The notes under the pieces: model-generated
Seen by the model: only the letters and a program-made list of their open reading frames with translations
What the model was told of the DNA's origin: nothing
Database searches by the model: none
DNA from: Deltaproteobacteria bacterium UBA5799
GTDB taxonomy: Bacteria > Desulfobacterota > GWC2-55-46
NCBI GenBank assembly: GCA_002418185.1
Contig: DIDN01000022.1
Span: forward strand, 1-63,393
Reading direction: 5' to 3'
Length of the DNA stretch: 63,393 nucleotides
Made by a program: the position numbers and the translations under genes
In this document: positions 52,179-61,034 of the stretch, in pieces
How positions within the stretch are numbered: the stretch's first letter is position 1
Layout: every line of letters begins with the position of its first letter

Positions 52179-55100
52179 ATGGCAAACGACTTGCTTGGCA
52201 AGGCTGAAAAGGAAGCCGCTCTCGATCTCGCCTCCCTCGGCTATGCAGACGGCATGGGGGCGCTCAGGAACCTGAAGCTCCTTTCACGGGGCCCGCTCTC
52301 TGCCCGCCTGGACGCTCTCTTGAGACTTTCGCTTCAGGCGCCCTCGCCTGATGCGGCCCTCAACAACCTTGAAGGCGTGGTCTCCGGCTCAGGCGAGCGC
52401 GTAAGCGCGCTCTCGGACATCGAGCTCGGGCAGCTCCTCTTTGTCTGCGGCTCGTCCTCGTTTCTCTCGGGCATCCTGGCCCGGAACCCCGATTACACCG
52501 GATGGCTCTTCGGTGGTGCGCTCGAGCTGTCGCGCGATGCTGTATCGCTTAAAAACGAAATAGAAGAGAGGACCTCGGGCCTTGATTCCGCCGACGAGGT
52601 CTCAAGGGAGATACGCCTTTTCAAGCAGAAGGAATACCTCCGTATAGGCTCAAGGGACCTCTTGAGGGCCGCGGACCTGAAGGAGACGACAAGGGAGCTG
52701 TCCGACCTCGCTTCCGCGTGCCTCGAAGCTGCCGTTGCCTTCTCCCTCAGGTCCCATAAAATGACGTTCGGCGCCCCGTTGTACGAGGACGCCACGGGAG
52801 AGAAGAAAGAGGCGGGGTTCGCGGTCATAGGCATGGGTAAGCTCGGCGGACGTGAGCTCAACTTCTCGTCCGACATAGACATACTCTACATCTACTCGTC
52901 CGACCGTGGCGAGACTCTGGGCGTCGAGGGCAGGCCCGGCTCGGCAATAAGCCTCCATGCCTTCTTCGTCAAGGTCTCGATGCTCATCACAAGGCTCATA
53001 TCGAACGTAACGGACGAGGGGTTCGCCTTCAGGGTGGACCTCGACTTAAGGCCCGAGGGCCGAAGCGGCGATATCGCGAACTCCATACGGAGCGCCGAGG
53101 TCTACTACGAGTCCTGGGGCCAGCCCTGGGAACGGGCGGCCCTCATAAAGGCGAGGCCGGTCGCCGGCTCAAGCGAGCTTGGCGAGGAATTCCTCTCCAT
53201 GATAAGGCCCTTCGTCTTCAGGAAGTACCTGGACTTCACGGCCATAGACGAGATAAAGACCATGAAGGAGAAGATAGACCTGAGCCTTCTCAGGAGAAAC
53301 CCGGACGCCGTGGACGTGAAGCTCGGGGCCGGCGGCATCCGCGAGATAGAGTTCTTCTGCCAGGCCCTTCAGCTCATACACGCGGGCAAGGACCCGCTCA
53401 TAAGGGAGAGGAACACCCTCAAGGCGATCGGGAAGCTCAAGGAGCGCAACTACGTCCGTGACGAGGAGGCGGAGCGCTTGTCTTCGGGGTACGTATTCTT
53501 GCGCGACCTCGAGCACAGGATCCAGATAATCGAGGGCAGGCAGAGCCAGGCCATACCCGCGGGCGAGGCCGCAATCGAAAGGCTCGCCAGGATGATGGGC
53601 TTTAGTCCCTCGCGCGGGGAAAAGGCGGGAGCCCGGTTCTGGGACGAATACAGGCGGGTGACCTCGATCGTGCACGAGGGCTTCAGGTCGCTTTTCTACA
53701 GGTCCGGCGAGGCCCCGGAGGTGCCGGAGGAGGTAGGGCTCCTCTTTGCAGCCGACCTCCCGGAAGACGAGGCGCTCTCAAGGCTCCGCGCCCTCGGCTT
53801 CGGCGACCCTGCGGCGGCTTACTCGAACCTCAGGCTCCTCAGGGACGGCCCGCCGTTCGCCCGTCTCTCGGCCAAGGCCCGCCTCATCCTGCAAAAGCTC
53901 GCGCCCATGTTCCTCCAGAGGGCAGCGGGCTCGCCAGACCCGGACAGGAGCCTCGCCCACCTCGAAAGGTTCGTCTCGTCCGTGGGCGCGCGCACGACTT
54001 TCTATTCGCTCCTGTACGAAAACCCGCCCGTCCTCGAGGAGCTCATGCGCCTTTTCGGCACGAGCGACTTCCTCTCGCGGGACCTCATAGAGCACCCCGA
54101 GAGCCTCGACATACTGCTCTCCGACGAGCTCTCCATCGCCTACAAGAAGCGCGAGGAGATAGCGGGCTCCTTCATGTCAGAGGCTTCGTCGGGCAAGGAG
54201 TACGAGGAGGTGCTCGACGGCTTGAGGAAGCTCAAGAGCCAGGAACTGTTCAGGATAGGGCTTAACGACATTGGCGGGGCGCTTACACCCAGGCAGGTCT
54301 CCAACCAGATATCTTTCGTGGCCGAGGCGGCGCTCGAGGCCGCACTCCGGACCGCCCGGGACGGCCTGAAGGAGCGCTTCGGCGGGCCTCCGGCCTCCGG
54401 CAGGTTCGCGGTCCTGGGCATGGGGAAGCTCGGGGGCAGGGAGCTCATCTACGGCTCCGACCTCGATATAGTCTTCGTCTACACGGGCGATCCCCAGGAG
54501 AGGACGGACGGGCCCAGGGAACTGTCGCTTCACGAGTATTACGTGAAACTCGGCCAGAGGATGATAAGCGCGCTTACGCTAAGGACCAGGGAGGGCTTCG
54601 TCTTCAACGTGGACGCCCGGCTCCGGCCCTCGGGGAGCGCGGGCCCGCTGGTCGTATCCGAAGAGGCGCTCTTCAAATACCACTCCGGCCCGACGCTCGT
54701 CTGGGAAAGACAGGCCCTTACCAGGGCACGCGCCGTTGCCGGGGACCTCGGGTTCGGCAGCGGCATCGTCGCCGGCCTCTGGGACATCCTCTACTCCAGG
54801 CCCCTCACCGGGGCCGACATCGAAGAGATGCTCCGGATAAGGAAGAGGATGGAAGTTGAAATTGCCAAGGAGGACGCGGGGCGGTATAATGTCAAGACCG
54901 GGGCGGGCGGAATCGTCGACATTGAGTTCCTGGTGCAGGCGCTTCAGCTCAGGCACGGCTCCGGGAACGCCTCTCTAAGGACCCAGTTCACCCAAAAGGC
55001 GCTCCTCAGGCTCAAAAGGAGCGGGCTTATTCGCGACGACGACTTCCGTTTCCTCGCCGGCGCCTGGTCTTTCGTGCGGCTCATCGAAACGAGGCAGCGG

Positions 55101-55313
55101 ATCGTGCACGACAGGCCCGAGGGCCATCTCCTTAAGGGCTCGGAGGAGCTTACGACGCTTGCGAGGAGGACCGGCTACTCAGGCCCCGATGCCGCCGAGA
55201 GGCTCCTAAAGGATTACGCCCGCATTGCCGAAAGGGTAAGGGGTTTTTATTCAAAGACGCTCGAAGGGCTCAAGACGGCCCCTTCCGCTACGCGGAACGG
55301 GAAGGACGGTTGA
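52179..55313 (+). CDS. glnE: Glutamine synthetase adenylyltransferase/deadenylase
   Basis: Adds and removes AMP on glutamine synthetase in response to nitrogen status. Two copies of the nucleotidyltransferase core are seen: GMGKLGGRELNFSSDIDILYIY in the N-half and GMGKLGGRELIYGSDLDIVFVY in the C-half. Both keep the DxD residues, so both activities look intact. It is 1044 aa from ATG 52179. That start lacks a clear ribosome-binding site; an ATG at 52116 has AGAGGCGGG upstream, but the 21 residues it adds use rare codons and look non-coding. The next gene begins 3 nt after the stop. Confidence 0.94.
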   Translation: MANDLLGKAEKEAALDLASLGYADGMGALRNLKLLSRGPLSARLDALLRLSLQAPSPDAALNNLEGVVSGSGERVSALSDIELGQLLFVCGSSSFLSGILARNPDYTGWLFGGALELSRDAVSLKNEIEERTSGLDSADEVSREIRLFKQKEYLRIGSRDLLRAADLKETTRELSDLASACLEAAVAFSLRSHKMTFGAPLYEDATGEKKEAGFAVIGMGKLGGRELNFSSDIDILYIYSSDRGETLGVEGRPGSAISLHAFFVKVSMLITRLISNVTDEGFAFRVDLDLRPEGRSGDIANSIRSAEVYYESWGQPWERAALIKARPVAGSSELGEEFLSMIRPFVFRKYLDFTAIDEIKTMKEKIDLSLLRRNPDAVDVKLGAGGIREIEFFCQALQLIHAGKDPLIRERNTLKAIGKLKERNYVRDEEAERLSSGYVFLRDLEHRIQIIEGRQSQAIPAGEAAIERLARMMGFSPSRGEKAGARFWDEYRRVTSIVHEGFRSLFYRSGEAPEVPEEVGLLFAADLPEDEALSRLRALGFGDPAAAYSNLRLLRDGPPFARLSAKARLILQKLAPMFLQRAAGSPDPDRSLAHLERFVSSVGARTTFYSLLYENPPVLEELMRLFGTSDFLSRDLIEHPESLDILLSDELSIAYKKREEIAGSFMSEASSGKEYEEVLDGLRKLKSQELFRIGLNDIGGALTPRQVSNQISFVAEAALEAALRTARDGLKERFGGPPASGRFAVLGMGKLGGRELIYGSDLDIVFVYTGDPQERTDGPRELSLHEYYVKLGQRMISALTLRTREGFVFNVDARLRPSGSAGPLVVSEEALFKYHSGPTLVWERQALTRARAVAGDLGFGSGIVAGLWDILYSRPLTGADIEEMLRIRKRMEVEIAKEDAGRYNVKTGAGGIVDIEFLVQALQLRHGSGNASLRTQFTQKALLRLKRSGLIRDDDFRFLAGAWSFVRLIETRQRIVHDRPEGHLLKGSEELTTLARRTGYSGPDAAERLLKDYARIAERVRGFYSKTLEGLKTAPSATRNGKDG

Positions 55314-55316
55314 CAT

Positions 55317-57806
55317 ATGAAAAACGATCTCGGCGATATCGGGCTACCGAGGCTCCTTCACCTCATTTACCTCAAGCAGGACGAGACGGCAGTCCTCGAC
55401 ATCATGAGGGAGCCCGTAAAGAAACGCTTCTTCTTCAGGCGCGGCCTCCCGGTGGCCGCGAGCTCGAACGTGCTCGGAGAGGTCCTCGGCAGGCTCCTCA
55501 TGCAGGAGGGGATTATCACCGAGAAGGAGTACGAGGGCTCGCTCGAAGCGGTCCTCAGGGACCGGAAGCGCCACGGAGAGGTGCTGATCTCCATGGGGCT
55601 CCTCACGAAGGAGAAGCTTGTCGATTTCCTCAAGCTTCAGCTGAAGAGGAGGCTCCTCAAGGTTTTCGACTGGGAGGAGGGCTCCTACAAGTATGTGAGG
55701 GCGCCCATCCCCGAGGGGCTTCCCGACAACCCGCTCCACCCGGCCGAGCTGATACTCGAAGCCATAAGCCTCGGCTTCTACCCGGTATCGAACATTAAAA
55801 AAGAGCTCGGGCCCTACATGGGAAAGCGGCTCGCCTTCCATGACGGCGAAGGCCCGTACAGGCTCGACGACTTCCGTTTCAACCTGCAGGAGACGCGGTT
55901 CATAGAGTCGCTCTCCGGCGGGGGCACGCTCGAGGACGCGCTCGGCTCATCAGACCTCCTCCACCACCGCGCCCTGTCCATAGCCCTCGCGCTCATAATG
56001 ACCGGGCTCCTCGTGGAGAGCGGCGACGGGGCGGGCGAGGCGGCTTACGAACTCAAGGAATCGGCGCCCGAGGCGCGGGCGCCCGAGGCGCAGGTCGACT
56101 CCCAGCTCAATGCCGAGCTGCTTTTCATGCGCGCCAAAACCGCCCTCCAGAAAAGGGACTTCCGCGCCGCCATCGGCATGCTCAAGGACATCACCACCAT
56201 CTCGCCCGGAGAGGGCGAGTACTGGGCCGCGCTCGGCTGGGCCCTTTATAACGACGACCCCGAAAGGATTTCCGAGGCCGAGAAGCTCTTAAAGGAATCC
56301 ATAGACCTCAATAACGACCTCGACGGCGCCTGGCTCTATCTCGGAAAGGTCTTTCTGGCCCGGGGCCGCGCCGAAGAGGCCGCGGCGGCCTTCTCGACCG
56401 CTTTATCGAAGAACCCCTGGAATACCGAGGCGCTCTCGGAGCACAAAAGGCTTCTGCTGAACAGCCGCACCCCGCAAGAGGCCGGGCCGTTCGCGGGCTT
56501 CCCGCCCGAGCCGCCGTTTTCAAGGTCGCAGTCCGGAGCGCTCGACCTGCTCGTCAAGGCCGTAAGGAAGCATTCCGGCCCGGTCCTCCTCGAGGGAGAG
56601 CCGGGCGCGGGGAAGACGACCGTGCTCCTTGAACTCCTGAAAAGGGTCGCGCACGACAAGGTCCTTGCCGCGCTCGTCCTTACGCCGCCCGCCAGGGAAA
56701 TCGATTTGGTCAGGGAGCTTAACGACGAGTTGGGCTCCGGAAGCGGCACCCGGACCGTCAAGGACCAGCTCCTTAACCTCGGCATGCGCGTATCCCAGAA
56801 CAAGATCCAGGGCGGCTTGAGCCTCGTTGTAATAGACGGCGCGGACTCGCTAACGCCCGGGTGCCTTAAGCTCATACAGTACCTTACCAGGCTAAAGACC
56901 CTCCAAGTAATCCTTGCCGCAGGGCCCGGCCTTGCAACGAAGCTCAAGGACCCCGCCTTCAAAGAACTCGACGAGCGGCTTTCCATCCGCATACCCATAG
57001 AAAAGATGTCGCCGGAGGAGACCGCCCTCGTCATCGACACGCGGGTTAAATCCGCATGCGGCGAGGCCGCCGTCCGTGCAGCGCTCTCCGCCCCCGACCC
57101 CCGAGCGATTTTCGAGAAGACCGGCGGCATCCCATCGGCAGCGCTCAAAGAGGCGGCCGCGGTCTTCGAGAGCACGACGCCGAAGACTCTCGAACGGACC
57201 GGCGACGAGCCCCCCAGGGCCGTGCCGATAAAGCCGGAAGAAGGGGCGGCGCCAAGGGACCTCCCTGAAGCGCCCGGAGAAATGCATGGCGTAGAGTTGA
57301 TGGAATACGAGCACGAACTGGAACCGGCGCCACCGGAACCTTCCGTGGAGGCCCCTTCAAGGCCCGCTCCCCCGAAAAGGCCTGCAGAGGCGGCGCCTGT
57401 CGCGCCCCCTGCTCCTCCTGTGGAAAAGGCCGCTCAGACGGCGGCTCCCGAGAAGCCCGTTCCGCCGGTAGAGACGGCGGCCCCGAAAGAGGTCGTGGAA
57501 TTGGGCATGCCCGCAAAAAAGGGGTCTTCAAGCGTTATCCTCTGGTTTATCCTCATACTCGTCGCAGCACTAGCCGCCGGATATTTCATTTGGACGTACC
57601 GGCTGGGCAGCGGCGATCAGGGAGCGGATGCGCCGATAGCAGTGCCCGCACCCTCCGAGGAAAGGCTCCCCGGGCCGGGTGAGAGAGGCGGGCCAATCCA
57701 GGCCGGTTTCGAGAAAGTCGACGAAGGAGAGGCCCCCGTGTCGGCGCCTCTTGATACAGAGGCCATGCCTCCCTCCCTTGACACGGCGCCTCAGCATGGT
57801 GAATAG
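55317..57806 (+). CDS. DUF4388-TPR-AAA(ExeA-like) membrane protein
   Basis: 829 aa. About 1-150 is a DUF4388/PatA-N-like region (LLHLIYLKQDETAVLDI...FFRRGLPVAASSN). About 260-385 holds three TPR-like repeats. About 405-620 is an ExeA/AAA22-type ATPase (Walker A GEPGAGKTT 427-435, Walker B LVVIDGAD). A Pro/Ala/Glu-rich linker (630-735) leads to one membrane helix (739-758) and a short outer tail. ExeA-like ATPases act in envelope assembly, often with peptidoglycan-binding partners. The join of a gliding/regulatory DUF4388 domain, TPRs and an ATPase is unusual. It starts 3 nt after glnE, so it is probably co-translated. Confidence 0.8.
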   Translation: MKNDLGDIGLPRLLHLIYLKQDETAVLDIMREPVKKRFFFRRGLPVAASSNVLGEVLGRLLMQEGIITEKEYEGSLEAVLRDRKRHGEVLISMGLLTKEKLVDFLKLQLKRRLLKVFDWEEGSYKYVRAPIPEGLPDNPLHPAELILEAISLGFYPVSNIKKELGPYMGKRLAFHDGEGPYRLDDFRFNLQETRFIESLSGGGTLEDALGSSDLLHHRALSIALALIMTGLLVESGDGAGEAAYELKESAPEARAPEAQVDSQLNAELLFMRAKTALQKRDFRAAIGMLKDITTISPGEGEYWAALGWALYNDDPERISEAEKLLKESIDLNNDLDGAWLYLGKVFLARGRAEEAAAAFSTALSKNPWNTEALSEHKRLLLNSRTPQEAGPFAGFPPEPPFSRSQSGALDLLVKAVRKHSGPVLLEGEPGAGKTTVLLELLKRVAHDKVLAALVLTPPAREIDLVRELNDELGSGSGTRTVKDQLLNLGMRVSQNKIQGGLSLVVIDGADSLTPGCLKLIQYLTRLKTLQVILAAGPGLATKLKDPAFKELDERLSIRIPIEKMSPEETALVIDTRVKSACGEAAVRAALSAPDPRAIFEKTGGIPSAALKEAAAVFESTTPKTLERTGDEPPRAVPIKPEEGAAPRDLPEAPGEMHGVELMEYEHELEPAPPEPSVEAPSRPAPPKRPAEAAPVAPPAPPVEKAAQTAAPEKPVPPVETAAPKEVVELGMPAKKGSSSVILWFILILVAALAAGYFIWTYRLGSGDQGADAPIAVPAPSEERLPGPGERGGPIQAGFEKVDEGEAPVSAPLDTEAMPPSLDTAPQHGE

Positions 57807-57872
57807 TTGAATAGGGGCGCGTTCCGCCATTTTTAGCGCACACCAGACCCGCATCAGAGTCAAGGGGGCGTC

Positions 57873-59120
57873 ATGGCCGATAAAGGCGTTTTTGGGGAGG
57901 TGCTTTTGGTCCTTGAAAAGGCGAACAGGCACCTGAACCTCCCCAGGTCCATATACGAACGGCTTAGGACCCCTAAGCGCTCGCTCATAGTCTCTGTCCC
58001 GGTAGAGCTGGACGACGGGTCGGTTGCGAACTTCGCCGGCTACAGGGTGCAGTACGATTTCGCGAGGGGGCCCGCAAAGGGCGGGGTCCGCTTCCACCCG
58101 AAGGTCGACCTGGACGAGATGACCGCGCTCGCCGCGCTCATGACCTGGAAATGCGCCCTGGTGGACATACCCTTCGGCGGCGCAAAAGGGGGGGTTGCCT
58201 GCGACCCGACCGTCTTGAGCAGGCGCGAGCTCGAAAGGCTCACGAGGAGGTACACCTACGAAATCGGCCTATTCATTGGCCCCGAGTCCGACATACCAGC
58301 GCCCGACGTCTATACCGACGAGCAGGTGATGGCCTGGATGATGGACACCTATTCCATGATGAAGGGATATTCGGTCCCGGGCGTGGTGACAGGCAAGCCC
58401 GTAAGCCTCGGCGGCTCGCTCGGCAGGAACAAAGCCACCTCGACCGGGCTCGTAACCGTCGTCCTCGAGACGCTCAAGCACCTGGAGACAGAGGCCGAGG
58501 GGCTCTCGGCCACGCTGCTCGGCTTCGGCAAGGTCGGGCTTAACGCTGCTTACATGCTCGAAGAGGCAGGGGTCAGGATAATCGGGGTAGCCGATTCGAA
58601 GGGCGGGGCATACAACCCGCAGGGGCTCGATATAAAGGAGCTCGCCCGCCATAAACGCGCATCCGACACGGTGCAGGGCTTCAGGGGCGCGGAGGACCTC
58701 TCCTTCGACGAGCTCATATCCATTGAGACCGACATCCTGATACCGGCCGCACTCGAAGGGCAGATAAACGCCTCGAACGCGCACCTGGTCAAGACGAAGA
58801 TCCTGGCCGAAGGCGCGAACTCGCCCCTTACGGCGGAAGCTGACGAGCTCCTTGGCTCGAAGGGCGTCTTCATCATACCCGACATACTGGCGAATGCCGG
58901 TGGGGTGGTCGTCTCGTATTTCGAATGGGTCCAGGGGCTTCAGAGGTTCTTCTGGGACGAGGCCGAGGTGGATGAGCGCCTTTCTGCCGTTATGAAAAGG
59001 GCTTTTCACGAGGTCCTCGCGCTATCCAGGGACAAGGGCATGGACATGAGGACCGCCGCCATGGTGCTCGGGGTAAAAAAGGTGGCCGACGCGGTCCAGA
59101 TAAGGGGGCTATATCCATGA
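57873..59120 (+). CDS. gdhA: Glutamate dehydrogenase (Glu/Leu/Phe/Val family)
   Basis: 415 aa, short hexameric type. The catalytic block GPAKGGVRFHPKVDLDEMTALAALMTWKCALVDIPFGGAKGGV has the catalytic Lys. The Rossmann motif GFGKVGLNAAYML and the C-terminal ILANAGGVVVSYFEWVQ are also present. It converts glutamate to 2-oxoglutarate and ammonia. Length and sequence style suggest NAD-linked catabolic use, not proven. It lies near glnE, giving a small nitrogen-metabolism neighbourhood. Confidence 0.94.
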   Translation: MADKGVFGEVLLVLEKANRHLNLPRSIYERLRTPKRSLIVSVPVELDDGSVANFAGYRVQYDFARGPAKGGVRFHPKVDLDEMTALAALMTWKCALVDIPFGGAKGGVACDPTVLSRRELERLTRRYTYEIGLFIGPESDIPAPDVYTDEQVMAWMMDTYSMMKGYSVPGVVTGKPVSLGGSLGRNKATSTGLVTVVLETLKHLETEAEGLSATLLGFGKVGLNAAYMLEEAGVRIIGVADSKGGAYNPQGLDIKELARHKRASDTVQGFRGAEDLSFDELISIETDILIPAALEGQINASNAHLVKTKILAEGANSPLTAEADELLGSKGVFIIPDILANAGGVVVSYFEWVQGLQRFFWDEAEVDERLSAVMKRAFHEVLALSRDKGMDMRTAAMVLGVKKVADAVQIRGLYP

Positions 59121-59303
59121 CCCGGGAGGGCGCGCAGGGCCCTTTTCCATGAAGACCCGGCTTGAAGCCGCCCCCTTGCCCGCCCTAACCGCCTGGCTGC
59201 CTTACGTTTTCCCGGAGACGTAAAATTCTTTCCGCCTGCCCTTCAAAACCCTTGAAATCACCCTTCCACTCTGATAAATTGGCTCCCTACAAAAAGGCCC
59301 CAG

Positions 59304-59335
59304 TTATCAACATCTGTGTATAACCCTGTGAATAT
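59304..59335. promoter_or_regulatory. DnaA-box cluster upstream of dnaA
   Basis: TTATCAACA (59304-59312), TGTGTATAA (59315-59323, a perfect reverse match to TTATNCACA) and TGTGAATAT (59327-59335, one mismatch), all within 32 bp. This may autoregulate dnaA or be half of a bipartite origin. The rest of 59121-59409 is gene-free. Confidence 0.7.
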
Positions 59336-59409
59336 CTTCCGGCGGAAGTGCAATCGTTCTGGCCTCGTTTGCCCCTCTCTATCCAGAGCTGCCGGAACCC
59401 GTGGAGCAA

Positions 59410-60741
59410 ATGGATTCCGAAGCGATCTGGAAAAACTGCCTTGAAACGATAGAAACTCACGTAAGCCCGCAGCACATTGCCACGTGGTTCAAGCCCATAA
59501 AGGTGCTGGGCGGGAACTCCTCCCGCATCGACCTGGAAGTGCCGAACCGTTTTTTCCTCGAGTGGATAAAGGAGCACTATCTCGTGCTCCTGGAGGATGT
59601 GCTCCGGAAGGTCTCGAAGAAAGGGGTTGAGCTCGCCTGGTCGGTCGGCGACGAGTCCCAGGCCGCCCCCCTGAAGAAGCGCGAGAAGGAAGGCGGCAAG
59701 GCGCCGAGGCAGGCCGGCTCGACGCTCAACGGCAAGTACACCTTTGAAAACTTCGTCGTGGGCAAGGCCAACGAGTTCGCCCATGCCGCCTGCTCGGCCG
59801 CAGCCGGAAACCTCGGGAGCAAGTACAACCCGCTCTTCATCTACGGCTGCGTGGGCCTCGGCAAGACCCACCTCCTCCAGGCCATAGGACACAAGGTGCT
59901 CGCCGCGAGCCCCGGCGCCAAGGTCTGCTATTACACCTCCGAGCGCTTCGTGAACGACTTCATAAACTATGTAAGCCGCCAGAAGATGAGCGAGTTCAGG
60001 AGCAGGTTCAGGAACGTGGACGTGCTCCTCATCGACGACATACAGTTCTGGGCCGGCAAGGAAGGCACCCAGGAGGAGTTCTTCCACACCTTCAACACCC
60101 TGTATGAAAACCACAAGCAGATAGTGGTGACGAGCGACAAGTTTCCCAAGGACCTTAACGGCCTCGAAGAGAGGCTCAGGTCGCGCTTCGAGTGGGGGCT
60201 TGTGGCGGACATACAGCCGCCCGATACAGAGACCAAGATAGCGATACTCAGGAAAAAGGCGAAGTCCGAGGGGGTGAAGCTCCCGGACGACGTGGCCGGC
60301 TGGCTCTCGGAGGTGAGCGGCTCAAACGTAAGGGAGCTCGAGGGCTTTCTTAACAGGATAATAGCCGTATCGAGCCTTACGAACCGCGAGATCGACCTTG
60401 CCATGGCCAGGGAGGCGCTCAAGAACCTCATAAAGGAGATGGAGGAGAAGGTCTTCACCATAGACGAAATACAGAAGGCCGTCTCCTCGTTCTATGATAT
60501 AAAGACATCGGAGCTAAAGAGCAAGAGAAGGCACCAGAAAATTGCGCTCCCGAGGCAGATTGCCATGTTTCTCGCAAGGGAGTACGGCGGCTTCTCTTAC
60601 CCGGAGATAGGCTCGTCCTTTGGCGGCAAGGACCACTCGACGGCCATACACGCCTGCAAGAAAATAGAGAAGGCGGTCAAGGAGAATGCGGAGGTCAGGC
60701 AGGCCGTGAGGTCTCTCAAGCAGAACCTCGGCATAAGGTAG
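59410..60741 (+). CDS. dnaA: Chromosomal replication initiator DnaA
   Basis: Initiates replication by binding DnaA boxes and melting the origin. It is 443 aa from ATG 59410, preferred because GTGGAG sits five bases upstream; a GTG at 59401 is the alternative. Domain I (about 1-85, WKNCLETIETHVSPQHIATWF) is followed by a linker and the AAA+ domain III (Walker A GCVGLGKTH, Walker B VLLIDDIQF). Domain IV has the DNA-binding signature GGFSYPEIGSSFGGKDHSTAIHACKKI. Confidence 0.97.
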   Translation: MDSEAIWKNCLETIETHVSPQHIATWFKPIKVLGGNSSRIDLEVPNRFFLEWIKEHYLVLLEDVLRKVSKKGVELAWSVGDESQAAPLKKREKEGGKAPRQAGSTLNGKYTFENFVVGKANEFAHAACSAAAGNLGSKYNPLFIYGCVGLGKTHLLQAIGHKVLAASPGAKVCYYTSERFVNDFINYVSRQKMSEFRSRFRNVDVLLIDDIQFWAGKEGTQEEFFHTFNTLYENHKQIVVTSDKFPKDLNGLEERLRSRFEWGLVADIQPPDTETKIAILRKKAKSEGVKLPDDVAGWLSEVSGSNVRELEGFLNRIIAVSSLTNREIDLAMAREALKNLIKEMEEKVFTIDEIQKAVSSFYDIKTSELKSKRRHQKIALPRQIAMFLAREYGGFSYPEIGSSFGGKDHSTAIHACKKIEKAVKENAEVRQAVRSLKQNLGIR

Positions 60742-60797
60742 CGCTTTTGAACGCTTCGGCAGGTCCCGACAGCTTTATCAACACCCTGCCTTTTTCC

Positions 60798-60897
60798 TGT
60801 TCGTATGAGGCCCCGTTCTGTTCGTAACCCCGGGCCGGTTGTTGACGGAGTAGCGGCGGCGGCAGAATGTTTACTGAGGCGGCTTTTTTACGAACAG
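60798..60897. repeat. Three TGTTCGTA repeats with a 10-bp inverted pair
   Basis: TGTTCGTAT (60798-60806), CTGTTCGTAA (60818-60827) and its exact reverse complement TTACGAACAG (60888-60897). The 9-mer TTACGAACA differs from the box TTATCAACA at two positions, so these may be weak DnaA sites. Confidence 0.7.
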
Positions 60898-60940
60898 CTT
60901 TGCGCGCCAGCTCCGGCTTTTATTTCAGGGACTTGCGCTG

Positions 60941-61016
60941 ATATCAACATTTTAACAGGCCCTACTACTATCTACTACTATCTAAAGAATTTTAAAGTTA
61001 TAAGAATATATAAATC
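60941..61016 (+). promoter_or_regulatory. Origin unwinding element with DnaA-trio pattern
   Basis: DnaA box ATATCAACA (60941-60949), GGCC (60958-60961 area), then the 10-mer CTACTACTAT twice in tandem (60962-60981) and one more CTA, followed by AT-rich DNA (60985-61016). CTA triplets read 3'-GAT on the other strand, as in the DnaA-trio that DnaA uses to open the duplex. Confidence 0.78.
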
Positions 61017-61034
61017 CAAACACAGGAGAACAGG

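Larger units (their letters stand above)
60742..61034. other. Likely replication origin (oriC) between dnaA and dnaN
   Basis: A gene-free 293 bp. It contains a DnaA box TTATCAACA (60775-60783), three related 9-mers (TGTTCGTAT, TGTTCGTAA and the inverted TTACGAACA), a further box ATATCAACA (60941-60949), a short GC stretch, CTA-triplet runs and an AT-rich segment up to the dnaN ribosome-binding site. The order box, GC, triplets, AT-rich matches the Bacillus-type unwinding element. Confidence 0.8.
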
